A stretch of DNA of 26,066 nt from CAZWRK01 sp964635875 (GTDB lineage Bacteria; Pseudomonadota; Gammaproteobacteria; Burkholderiales; Aquaspirillaceae), in the NCBI GenBank assembly GCA_964635875.1, contig CAZWRK010000057.1, positions 1 through 26,066 of the forward strand, given 5' to 3'. Of the stretch, positions 1-7,084 are shown piece after piece. A program made the translations under genes and the position numbers. The notes under the pieces are model-generated. The model was given only the letters and a program-made list of their open reading frames with translations, ran no database searches and was not told the DNA's origin. How positions within the stretch are numbered: the stretch's first letter is position 1; the number at the start of each line of letters is the position of its first letter.

Positions 1-194
1 TGGCCGACATCGCCACCGCGCTCTTCACCGCCCTTGACACTTCGACCGCTGCCGCGGCCTTCGTTAATGGCTCGGATACTTATGTCTTGGTCGGTGACGG
101 CACAGCCGGTTTGCAAGAGACCGATATTGTCATCAAGTTGGCGGGGGTGGACTTTAGCGGCGGTAACTTGGCTGATATCTTGGTTGCGCCCTAA
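1..194 (+). CDS. C-terminal end of a probable type I secreted surface/RTX-type protein (partial)
   Basis: Only the last 63 residues are present, read from base 3 to the TAA at 192-194; the start lies outside the window. The visible part is rich in Ala, Thr, Asp and Gly and lacks Cys. It contains the pattern SDTYVLVGDGTAG, then DIVIKLAGVDF and the tail LADILVAP. This layout, a Gly/Asp-rich strand followed by 'D-x-V-I-K-L-x-G-V' close to the stop, is typical of the C-termini of large proteins exported by type I secretion (S-layer, RTX and 'bluetail' proteins). A complete T1SS operon lies further right at 19815-24417. The family call is inference from a short fragment; the frame is well supported by the terminator that follows immediately. 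Confidence 0.6.
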   Translation, partial: ADIATALFTALDTSTAAAAFVNGSDTYVLVGDGTAGLQETDIVIKLAGVDFSGGNLADILVAP

Positions 195-213
195 TCCCCT
201 TGCTTAACCTGCC

Positions 214-265
214 CCCCGCCTTGGCGGGGTGTCGCGAAATCCCGTCACTTGGCGGGATTTTTTTT
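214..265 (+). terminator. Tandem hairpins ending in a rho-independent terminator
   Basis: Two hairpins follow the stop at 194. The first pairs CCCCGCC (214-220) with GGCGGGG (223-229). The second pairs AAATCCCG (237-244) with CGGGATTT (253-260) and runs into a T tract at 258-265. The second is a classical intrinsic terminator for the upstream partial gene. Confidence 0.85.
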
Positions 266-281
266 GTGCGGCGGATCTTTT

Positions 282-311
282 TTGAGTTTATATTATATTT
301 CTATGTATAAT
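282..311 (+). promoter_or_regulatory. Sigma-70-type promoter of the DUF2892 gene
   Basis: TTGAGT at 282-287 and a consensus TATAAT at 306-311 are separated by 18 bases. The region is AT-rich, lies just after a terminator, and precedes the start codon at 356 by about 40 bases. This gives a short leader containing an AGGAG ribosome-binding site. Confidence 0.7.
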
Positions 312-355
312 GAAAATATCCCCTGTGCGATTCCGCTTCATTTAGGAGAACATTC

Positions 356-562
356 ATGCAATGCAATATCGGTAAAACAGAACGCATCTTGCGCGTGGTG
401 GTCGGCGCGGTGATTACCAGCCTCGCATTCATCGGCCCTGCAACGCCGTGGGCTTTTTTGGGTTTGGTGCCGCTGGCGACCGGACTGATCGGCTGGTGCC
501 CGCCGTATGCCATTTTGGGCATCAACACCAATAAATGCGGCGGCGATAACTGCTCGCGTTAA
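356..562 (+). CDS. DUF2892 small membrane protein (YgaP membrane-domain type)
   Basis: A 68-residue protein that opens with MQCNIGKTERILRVVVG, the signature of the DUF2892 family, whose best-known member is the membrane part of the rhodanese YgaP. Two hydrophobic helices (about residues 11-27 and 32-48) are joined by a short Pro-rich turn. The C-terminal part carries WCPPY, then a Cys in NTNKCGG and a final Cys, common in this family. There is no attached rhodanese domain, so this is the stand-alone form; its function is unknown, although the family often lies near sulfur or redox genes. AGGAG sits about 8 bases before the ATG. The gene has its own promoter (282-311) and terminator (602-629), so it is monocistronic. 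Confidence 0.88.
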   Translation: MQCNIGKTERILRVVVGAVITSLAFIGPATPWAFLGLVPLATGLIGWCPPYAILGINTNKCGGDNCSR

Positions 563-601
563 TCGGTTTTCTCCAAGGGTTGTTATCAACCTCGATGCTT
601 T

Positions 602-629
602 GGCCGAATAGAAATATTCGGCCTTTTTT
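602..629 (+). terminator. Rho-independent terminator after the DUF2892 gene
   Basis: GGCCGAATA (602-610) pairs perfectly with TATTCGGCC (615-623) across a GAAA tetraloop (611-614) and is followed by six T (624-629). Confidence 0.92.
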
Positions 630-691
630 GCGCACTTTTTTAGCACAATTCATCTAGGCAGCGCGGGAAGTGCGCACTATCATTTTCGCCT

Positions 692-1879
692 ATGACACAT
701 ACAAGCCCCCCCTCCCGTTCTCCCGCCCAGCGTACTGCTGGGGTTTCGCCCTTTCATGTCATGGCCATTTTGGGTCGTGCCCAAGCCTTGGCCGCAGCCG
801 GTCGTGATGTGATTCATCTCGAAGTCGGCGAACCCGATTTCCCGACGCCCGAACCGATCATCGACGCCGCCCACCGCGCCCTGCAGCAAGGCCATACTTT
901 TTACACGCCCGCCTGTGGCATTCCCGCCTTGCGCGCCGCGATTGCCGATTTTTACCAAAGCCGCTACCGCGTCACCGTCGATCCACGGCGCATTATCGTC
1001 ACCCCCGGCGCATCGGGCGCGTTGCAAGTTGCCTTGGCTTTGCTCGTCGATGCGGGTCAAAGCGTGCTGCTTCCCGATCCGACCTACCCCTGTAACCGTC
1101 ACCTGCTGAACCTCATGGACGCATGGCCGATTTCGGTGCCGGTCGATGCAACGTCGCGTTATCAGCTCACCGCGCAACATATTGCCGACCATTGGCAAGC
1201 CGACACCGTCGCCGCCATGATTGCCAGCCCGTCGAATCCGGCCGGCACGTTGATCGAACCCGCTGTGCTCGCCGATTTATTTGCCGCCGTACAAGCTCAA
1301 GGCGGCACGCTGATTGTGGATGAGATTTACCACGGCTTGGCCTATGGCTCCGATCCCGATTCGGCTTTGGCGCTGTCCGATCAAATTTTTGTGGTGAATA
1401 GCTTCTCGAAATATTTCCAGATGACCGGCTGGCGACTCGGTTGGCTGGTGGTGCCAGATTGGGCCGCCGAAACCGCCGAGCGCCTTGCGCAAAACCTCTA
1501 TTTGGCGGCCCCGACCGTCGCGCAACACGCCGCATTGGCCGCGTTTGCTCCCGAAACCATCGCGATTTTAGAAGCCCGTCGCGCCGAATTTCGCCGCCGT
1601 CGTGATGCGATGTTGGCGGCGTTTGCGCCGCTGGGTTTTCAGTTCCCGCTGCTGCCGGATGGAGCGTTTTATGTTTATGCCGATGTCTCGAGTCTGACCG
1701 ACGATAGCTTTGCCTTTGCGGCGGATATTCTCGATGCGACCGGCGTCGCGATCACCCCCGGCCGTGATTTTGGGGCGAATGCGCCGGAACGATATATGCG
1801 TTTGGCCTACACCTGCTCAGCGGAGCGGATTCAGGAAGCCGCCGATCGCATTGGGGCGTGGTTGGCGAGCCGCGCGTAA
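692..1879 (+). CDS. PLP-dependent class I/II aminotransferase (aspartate aminotransferase-like)
   Basis: A 395-residue fold-type I aminotransferase, a soluble cytosolic enzyme moving amino groups between amino acids and 2-oxo acids. Visible landmarks are the N-terminal substrate segment LEVGEPDFPTP (residues 43-53), SNPAGT with the cofactor-contacting Asn182, DEIYHGL with Asp210 and Tyr213, and SFSKYFQMTGWRLGW with the Schiff-base Lys240. The Arg of MRLAYTCS near the C-terminus is expected to bind the substrate carboxylate. Length and motif order fit the AspC/AatA-like Igamma subgroup, often annotated simply as 'pyridoxal phosphate-dependent aminotransferase'. The exact substrate (aspartate, alanine, an aromatic amino acid or N-succinyl-diaminopimelate) cannot be told from sequence. 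No good Shine-Dalgarno precedes the ATG; GGGAAG at 665-670 is too distant. nudC follows after 27 bases and may be co-transcribed. Confidence 0.9.
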   Translation: MTHTSPPSRSPAQRTAGVSPFHVMAILGRAQALAAAGRDVIHLEVGEPDFPTPEPIIDAAHRALQQGHTFYTPACGIPALRAAIADFYQSRYRVTVDPRRIIVTPGASGALQVALALLVDAGQSVLLPDPTYPCNRHLLNLMDAWPISVPVDATSRYQLTAQHIADHWQADTVAAMIASPSNPAGTLIEPAVLADLFAAVQAQGGTLIVDEIYHGLAYGSDPDSALALSDQIFVVNSFSKYFQMTGWRLGWLVVPDWAAETAERLAQNLYLAAPTVAQHAALAAFAPETIAILEARRAEFRRRRDAMLAAFAPLGFQFPLLPDGAFYVYADVSSLTDDSFAFAADILDATGVAITPGRDFGANAPERYMRLAYTCSAERIQEAADRIGAWLASRA

Positions 1880-1906
1880 TCCTGCGGTGTAAGTGAAAGC
1901 AAATCC

Positions 1907-2746
1907 ATGTCTTTTTCTGATTTTGAACCCGATTTTGCAGCGAATCTCGCGCCTGCTGATGATGCCTTGGTGTTTGTCAGTGTGGGGCGGGGCATGACGC
2001 TGTGGGCCTTGCCCAATGGTGAATTACCGTCTGCTGCGCAGTGTCGAGCGCTGTTTGGCGAGGCGCACACCGTGTTGCGCATCGGTTGTTTAGAGGGGCA
2101 ATTCTGCTGGCTCATGCAGTGGCGCGGCGAGGTATTGCCGCCACCGGATTGGCAAAAAATCCATCTCCGAACGCATTGGGGGCGGTGGTCGGCGGCGCAA
2201 TGTGCGGCGCTGAATCGTGCCAGCCAACTGGCAACTTTTTTGCAGCAGCACCAATTTTGCGGGGTGTGCGGGCATGCGTTGCGGGTGTTGAATCACGAAC
2301 CGGCGATGCATTGCGTGCAGTGCGACCATCGAAGTTATCCGCGATTATCGCCGGTGTGTATGGGGCTGGTGGTGAACGGCGATCAGGTGTTGTTGGGGCG
2401 TTCGCCGCATTTTTTGCCTGAGGTGTACAGCGCCTTGGCGGGGTTTATCGAGGCCGGTGAAAGTTTGGAAGATGGCCTGCGCCGCGAAATTCGCGAAGAA
2501 GTCGGCGTGGAAATCGGCGCGATTCGCTATTTTGGTAGCCAGTCGTGGCCGTATCCGCATTCCTTGATGATCGGTTTTTTTGCCGAGTACGCCAGCGGTG
2601 ACATCGTGTTGCAGCCAACGGAAATTGAGGACGCGCGTTGGTTCTCGGTCCATGCTTTGCCTAAACTTCCGAATCCGTCTTCGATCGCGTTTCAGATGAT
2701 CGACCATTGGCGGCGGTCGCGTTTGGGTGGCGAATCGGTGGTTTAA
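1907..2746 (+). CDS. nudC: NAD(H) pyrophosphatase / NAD-RNA decapping Nudix hydrolase NudC
   Basis: A 279-residue NudC. It hydrolyses NADH/NAD to NMN(H) and AMP, and family members remove NAD caps from RNA. The order of parts is diagnostic: an N-terminal substrate domain; a zinc ribbon with two CxxC pairs (Cys118/121 and Cys136/139); the Nudix box starting GFIEAGESLEDGL and ending REIREEVGV (residues 179-201), with the metal-binding REIREE; and the NADH-pyrophosphatase signature SQSWPYPHS (211-219). All expected catalytic residues are present. The start ATG follows AAGTGAAAG. The gene probably forms a two-gene unit with the aminotransferase. Its stop codon overlaps that of convergent cysA, leaving no room for a terminator. 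Confidence 0.95.
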   Translation: MSFSDFEPDFAANLAPADDALVFVSVGRGMTLWALPNGELPSAAQCRALFGEAHTVLRIGCLEGQFCWLMQWRGEVLPPPDWQKIHLRTHWGRWSAAQCAALNRASQLATFLQQHQFCGVCGHALRVLNHEPAMHCVQCDHRSYPRLSPVCMGLVVNGDQVLLGRSPHFLPEVYSALAGFIEAGESLEDGLRREIREEVGVEIGAIRYFGSQSWPYPHSLMIGFFAEYASGDIVLQPTEIEDARWFSVHALPKLPNPSSIAFQMIDHWRRSRLGGESVV

Positions 2747-3792
2747 AGAAAGACGTGGAGATGCCGTGGCCAGAACCAGACCCGATCGCCGATCTTAAGG
2801 GCAAGTTGTTGGGCATGTTCTGGGCTGAGAATGGCGTGAATCCATCGCTGTTCTGGGCCGTAACGCAGCTCGATCTGGTGTAGAGGGCCGATGCTATGGC
2901 AGCGCGTTACATGGCCGTAGCCTAAGGCGGGGCGAGGTTCGCGCGCGAGGTGTAGATCATGCGGGCGAATGTGAACCATGACCGGCGTGCCGTGTGGCGC
3001 GGTTGAGGGGTACGGGTGGCAGTAGTCGCCAATGCACACATGATCGCGTTCGAGATGGCCGTTAAAAGCGTGAACGTCGCCTAAAAACTGGCTGACAAAG
3101 GGGCTGACTGGTGCGGCATAGACTTCAGAAGGTGTTCCGATTTGTGCAATTGTGCCGTGGTTCATCACGGCGATGCGGTCGGCAATATCGAGTGCTTCTT
3201 CTTGGTCGTGGGTGACCAAAATGGTGGTGAGTCCTTGTTCGGTGTGCAGCTCGCGTAGCCAGCGTCGCAGGGTGGTGCGGACTTGGGCATCAAGTGCGCC
3301 AAAAGGCTCATCAAGCAGCAAAATACGCGGTTGAACCGCCAGCGCCCGCGCCAAGGCGACACGTTGCTGTTGGCCGCCGGAGAGCTGTTCAGGGCGGGCA
3401 TCGGCCAGATGTTCAAGCGCCATGCGCGCCAATAAAGCCATCACGCGTGTGCGCAATTCGGCTTTGCAAGGACGCTGCGCGCGTGGCCCCACACGTAGCC
3501 CAAACGCGATGTTGTCAAAAACGTTGAGGTGTCGAAATAAGGCGTAATGCTGAAAGACAAAGCCGATCCGGCGTTCGGCGGGAGGGCTGTGGGTGGCGGC
3601 TTGGCCTTCGATTTCAAGATCGCCGCTTTCGGCGTGTTCAAGTCCGGCGATGATGCGCAAGAGCGTGGTTTTGCCGCAGCCTGACGGCCCTACGATGGCG
3701 AGCAATTCGCCGGTCGCGATTTCAAGATCCATCCCGTTGAGAATCGGGGCTGCGCCAAAGGACTTGCGCACGCATCGCAGGGTAATCGACAT
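2743..3792 (-). CDS. cysA: Sulfate/thiosulfate ABC transporter ATP-binding protein CysA
   Basis: A 349-residue cytoplasmic ATPase subunit of a sulfate/thiosulfate importer. Motifs in order: Walker A GPSGCGKT (35-42), Q-loop Gln81 in FVFQHYALFRHLNVFDNIAFGL (a stretch typical of CysA), signature LSGGQ (137-141), Walker B LLLDEP (about 158-163) and the switch His195 in VTHDQEEA. A C-terminal regulatory domain of about 110 residues includes VHIRPHDL, as in CysA/MalK-like TOBE regions. The usual partners cysT, cysW and sbp/cysP are not in this window, so it is an orphan here or its permeases lie elsewhere. It starts 5 bases after the EAL gene's stop, suggesting co-transcription; the ribosome-binding site is weak. 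The assignment as sulfate-specific rather than another CUT1/spermidine-type ATPase rests mainly on the Q-loop region. Confidence 0.88.
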   Translation of the reverse strand: MSITLRCVRKSFGAAPILNGMDLEIATGELLAIVGPSGCGKTTLLRIIAGLEHAESGDLEIEGQAATHSPPAERRIGFVFQHYALFRHLNVFDNIAFGLRVGPRAQRPCKAELRTRVMALLARMALEHLADARPEQLSGGQQQRVALARALAVQPRILLLDEPFGALDAQVRTTLRRWLRELHTEQGLTTILVTHDQEEALDIADRIAVMNHGTIAQIGTPSEVYAAPVSPFVSQFLGDVHAFNGHLERDHVCIGDYCHPYPSTAPHGTPVMVHIRPHDLHLAREPRPALGYGHVTRCHSIGPLHQIELRYGPEQRWIHAILSPEHAQQLALKIGDRVWFWPRHLHVFL

Positions 3793-3797
3793 GCGGT

Positions 3798-4607
3798 TTA
3801 TGGCTGGACGACGAGGTGATTGCGGACTTCTGGACGCCCAAGCAGGTAGCCTTGCATGAGCATGGCACCTGCGGCGGCGGCATGGGCTTTTTCTTCGGGG
3901 GTTTCGATGCCTTCGCTCAGGGCTAATGCACCCAACTCGCGCACCGCAGCAAAAAGCTTCGGCAGGATAATTTGATAGCGCGGCTGTAAAAAGCTCCGCC
4001 CAAATTTGACGATATGCGGCTTGAGCGCAAACAGGCGGTCGACCAATAGTGGATCAGACTGGGCTTCAAAATCATCCAACGCAATCAGAAAACCGTGGTG
4101 TTTAAATTCATGCACAGCGCGCTGTAACAGGCTTTCATCGTGAATCGCGTGCTCTAAAACTTCGAGTACGATTTGCTCGGGTTTCATCCCTAAGATACGC
4201 ACCAACTGGCTAAAATTGCGCCCGAATTCGCCATTGACGCTGAGGAGATGGCGCGGGTGCAAATTCAAGAACAAATATCCGTCTTGCGATTCGCTTCGTA
4301 AGTGGTTGGCTAAATGAAGCGCGCGGCAAATGCGGTCGGCACGAATGAGGTCAGGGCCAGATTCAAATAAGGCAAAAAATTCGGCGGGACTCAGAAGGGC
4401 GTGGTCGCTCAGACGCGAGGGGCGCACAAGCCCTTCCCAGCCGATGATGTGATTGTCGCGGGTTTCGACAATCGGTTGAAACACACTCGACAGCTCGACG
4501 CCCTCTAGCCGTGCCACGACGAAATCACCGCTTAGCTGAAAAATCGGCTCGTCCTTGGCCAAAAACAAGGTATTGAGGTGGCTTAAAATCGTAGAGGTTT
4601 GGGGCAT
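3798..4607 (-). CDS. Stand-alone EAL-domain protein, probable c-di-GMP phosphodiesterase
   Basis: A 269-residue protein that is almost entirely an EAL domain, with no GGDEF, transmembrane or recognisable sensor part. EAL enzymes cut the second messenger c-di-GMP to pGpG. The EAL motif reads EGL (Glu58). The other metal and catalytic positions are kept: Asn115 in FLNLHP, Glu149 and Glu152 in LEVLEHAI, Asp178-Asp179 in LDDF, Lys201 in VKFGRSF, Glu232 in SEGIET and Gln252 in MQGYLLGRP. Two features are odd. The conserved loop-6 sequence after DDF, normally DFGxG, is FEAQSD, and the Asp of the usual K-I-D motif is Gly203. Loop 6 couples dimerisation to catalysis in this family, so activity may be altered. 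cysA follows after 5 bases. A -10 hexamer lies at 4640-4645. Confidence 0.88.
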   Translation of the reverse strand: MPQTSTILSHLNTLFLAKDEPIFQLSGDFVVARLEGVELSSVFQPIVETRDNHIIGWEGLVRPSRLSDHALLSPAEFFALFESGPDLIRADRICRALHLANHLRSESQDGYLFLNLHPRHLLSVNGEFGRNFSQLVRILGMKPEQIVLEVLEHAIHDESLLQRAVHEFKHHGFLIALDDFEAQSDPLLVDRLFALKPHIVKFGRSFLQPRYQIILPKLFAAVRELGALALSEGIETPEEKAHAAAAGAMLMQGYLLGRPEVRNHLVVQP

Positions 4608-4639
4608 GATGGCTCTGTCTACATGAAAGTTTGGTGCTT

Positions 4640-4645
4640 ATTATA
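4640..4645 (-). promoter_or_regulatory. Possible -10 element of the EAL-cysA unit
   Basis: On the minus strand TATAAT is perfect and lies 33 bases before the EAL start codon in an otherwise non-coding 87-base gap. No good -35 hexamer is seen at 16-18 bases upstream (only CAAAGG/GCAAAG), so the promoter call is tentative. Confidence 0.4.
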
Positions 4646-4694
4646 AGGCTGTACCCGCTCTCCTTTGCGCTAAAACGCACGGTATTCTCTCGAA

Positions 4695-6941
4695 TTAATG
4701 GGTTTTAAAGCCGAGATGCAGGCTGCCCGCAAGGGTGGTGCTCACCAGTTTGAAGCCATGAATGTTCGGAAAGTGAAACGGTGCAATCGCTGCCTCTGCA
4801 AATAAATCAAAGCCCGGCACCTGATCCCATTGTTGTAAAGCGGCACTTTCCATGAGTGTCGCGGTGTCGGTTTCAAAGCCTGCGACGGCACCAGACAAGT
4901 GGGCCAAGCTGGCGACGAGTTGCCATTTTGGCATGGCCAACGCATTTTTAAGATCGGTGATTTGGCCGCGGCTGCGACGGGCGGCGATTTGGCCAGTCAG
5001 GGCTTCGTTGGTGGCGGCCGCTTCCGCGTGGGCCGCAGTGCTCTGTGCAAAGGCGGCTTCGCTGATAATGGCGACACCGAGGTGCTCATTTAAGTCCACC
5101 AATTCGATACTTTGGCTGAGGTTTTCGACGATGGCGCTGGACTGCGTGAGCAGTGTTAATGTGCTGAGCGCCGCGTCTTCGACAATCTCGCGTGTGATGC
5201 CGTAGCGGTTTTTGATGACCGAAATTTCCATGCTTTGGCGAGGCGGGTCAAACCAAAAAATGGGCTTGCCCCCTTTTTGTTGCAGGGTCAGCGGGATCTG
5301 CTCGGTGTAATGCACTTGCACGTCAACATGCTGGTTATCGGGGTACTTCAAGCCAATCAATTCAATCGCGACGCAGTTTTTGACCAAGCTCATTTTGAAC
5401 TGGCCCTTGGCGAGGGTAAGCGTGGTGGATAAGTACAGATCAATCTGTTGGCCGTTCAGATTCAAAATATGCTCTACGGTATTGGCCAAGCCGTAACTCA
5501 GGAGCCATTGCTGGCCTTTTTCGGTGACTTGGATGCGGTAGTTCGCGCCGATGTCGATGCCAATCTGCGCAAGTGCAATCACTAAATTGGCAGAGAGGCG
5601 GCATTGATCGAGTTCTGCGGGGAAGTCGCCTTTTTCAATGCTGCCTTCTCGTTGACTATCCAGCATAAAGCGCCCCAAAACCAATGCTTCTTCGTTTTGG
5701 ATGGCGAGCCCATTATCTGAAAGAGAAAAAGCGTCTTTGGGGGCGGTTTTGAAGAGGGTGTTCATGCTTGGCAGCAGCATGTTTTTGACAAAAGTGGGAC
5801 CGCTAATGACAAACCCTGCATCGATGCCGTGGTGTTCAGGAATGACCCGTGGCGAAATATGGTGTGAGCCCTGAATCGGTTTTTTTTCTGAGAGCGTAAG
5901 TACACCTAAAACACTGTCTTTGAGCGCACCGGCATCGGCGACGGCATAACTGGTCATCATGGGCTTCATCCAAGAAAAAGGGTCGGATTTGAGGGGCGCA
6001 GGCTGAAGATCAAGGCTTGAAAAAATATGATTGAACGCGCCCAGATGGGCGTTGAACCATTGGCTTAGCAGCGTCCATAAATGCGCGGCATCCACGCCAT
6101 GAACGGGATTGTTCTCAATCGAAATAATTTGCGTGGCGCTGTGTTCTGCGTCGTGCATTTTGGATTTGAGCTGAAGCTGCTTCGACCACGCCTGTCCAAA
6201 TTGATACACCTGATTGGGTGGAGAAGGCTCTTCCGTTGTTTCGTGTTGTTTCGAGATGTAGTAGTTCACGAGGCCATCGCTAATCAGCCATTCTTCGCCG
6301 ATTTTTTGAACTTGGGCAATCGCGTGCTCGGACAGTGGTTTGCCCTGCCGCCGAAACTGGCGGCGTAAGGCCGGTGCAATTTGGTTTTGATTCAATGCGG
6401 CTTTGATCGCGTCGATCTCGGTTGCTTGATCCAAGTCGGCATTGCGGTGAATTTCAAAAGAAAACTGAGCGGGGTTCGGCACCCATTCCATATTGATTTC
6501 GATGGTGATCGCGGTTTTTTGATGATCAAAATCGAAGGTTTTGGTGGGGGTAATATAGTAGCCAGAGACAATCGGGCATTGCATCCGAATATGTTTACCG
6601 TGGCCGCCTTGGACCAATTGCCACGGCCCCAATTCAGCGTAGATGTGGCGTGCGCCTTCATCTGCGCTGTTTTGAATTAATAACTTGGCTTGCGGGTTGA
6701 TGTTCGGCCACGCGGAGGTGATCGCCGCATTGGCGCGATCCACATAGATGGCAAAGGCGCTATCCCAGCCGTAAGTCTCGAGATCTTGATCGTAGGGCGT
6801 GTTCTTCTCAAGGCGTGAGGGCGTTTGCGAGTTCATCTTATGGTTTTTCCAGAAGGCAAAGGTCGTACCCCAAAGACGAGCGCGCTTTTCTCGATGTTCG
6901 GTATCCTGCTTTTCAAAAATGGCGGAAAGTTGTGCAATCAT
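4695..6941 (-). CDS. P47/OrfX-like TULIP-family protein
   Basis: A 748-residue protein with no signal peptide and no transmembrane segment. The sequence TYGWDSAFAIYVDRANAAI (56-74) matches the N-terminal hallmark of the P47/OrfX family (Clostridium_P47), known from botulinum neurotoxin orfX clusters and related insecticidal toxin loci. These fold as TULIP lipid-binding-like barrels. A second typical segment is AGFVISGPTFVKNMLLPSMNTLF (375-397). An internal repeat is visible: QVQKIGEEWLISDGL (210-224) and QVTEKGQQWLLSYGL (471-485), consistent with two similar modules. Residues about 585-705 are Ala-rich and probably helical. The ATG at 6941 has AGAAGAG about 8 bases upstream; Met36 (6836) is an alternative that would start nearer the family's usual N-terminus. 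No toxin gene is adjacent. The family call is from memory of the motif; the function here is unknown. Confidence 0.72.
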   Translation of the reverse strand: MIAQLSAIFEKQDTEHREKRARLWGTTFAFWKNHKMNSQTPSRLEKNTPYDQDLETYGWDSAFAIYVDRANAAITSAWPNINPQAKLLIQNSADEGARHIYAELGPWQLVQGGHGKHIRMQCPIVSGYYITPTKTFDFDHQKTAITIEINMEWVPNPAQFSFEIHRNADLDQATEIDAIKAALNQNQIAPALRRQFRRQGKPLSEHAIAQVQKIGEEWLISDGLVNYYISKQHETTEEPSPPNQVYQFGQAWSKQLQLKSKMHDAEHSATQIISIENNPVHGVDAAHLWTLLSQWFNAHLGAFNHIFSSLDLQPAPLKSDPFSWMKPMMTSYAVADAGALKDSVLGVLTLSEKKPIQGSHHISPRVIPEHHGIDAGFVISGPTFVKNMLLPSMNTLFKTAPKDAFSLSDNGLAIQNEEALVLGRFMLDSQREGSIEKGDFPAELDQCRLSANLVIALAQIGIDIGANYRIQVTEKGQQWLLSYGLANTVEHILNLNGQQIDLYLSTTLTLAKGQFKMSLVKNCVAIELIGLKYPDNQHVDVQVHYTEQIPLTLQQKGGKPIFWFDPPRQSMEISVIKNRYGITREIVEDAALSTLTLLTQSSAIVENLSQSIELVDLNEHLGVAIISEAAFAQSTAAHAEAAATNEALTGQIAARRSRGQITDLKNALAMPKWQLVASLAHLSGAVAGFETDTATLMESAALQQWDQVPGFDLFAEAAIAPFHFPNIHGFKLVSTTLAGSLHLGFKTH

Positions 6942-7084
6942 GATGTACGTCTCTTCTAGAGAGGGGGCCGGCCGATGCTTGATGCGTCATACACATGTTA
7001 GGGGTGCGATGGAGATGGCGTGGCGGGTGCCGTCTACCTACAGACAGATCAAATATCGATACGTGGCAGACGGCGTTTTGTGTG

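Noticed and set aside
7029..7074. Inverted repeat GCCGTCT/AGACGGC after the racemase-family gene, as a terminator
   Set aside because: The loop is 32 bases and no T tract follows on the minus strand, so it does not look like an intrinsic terminator.
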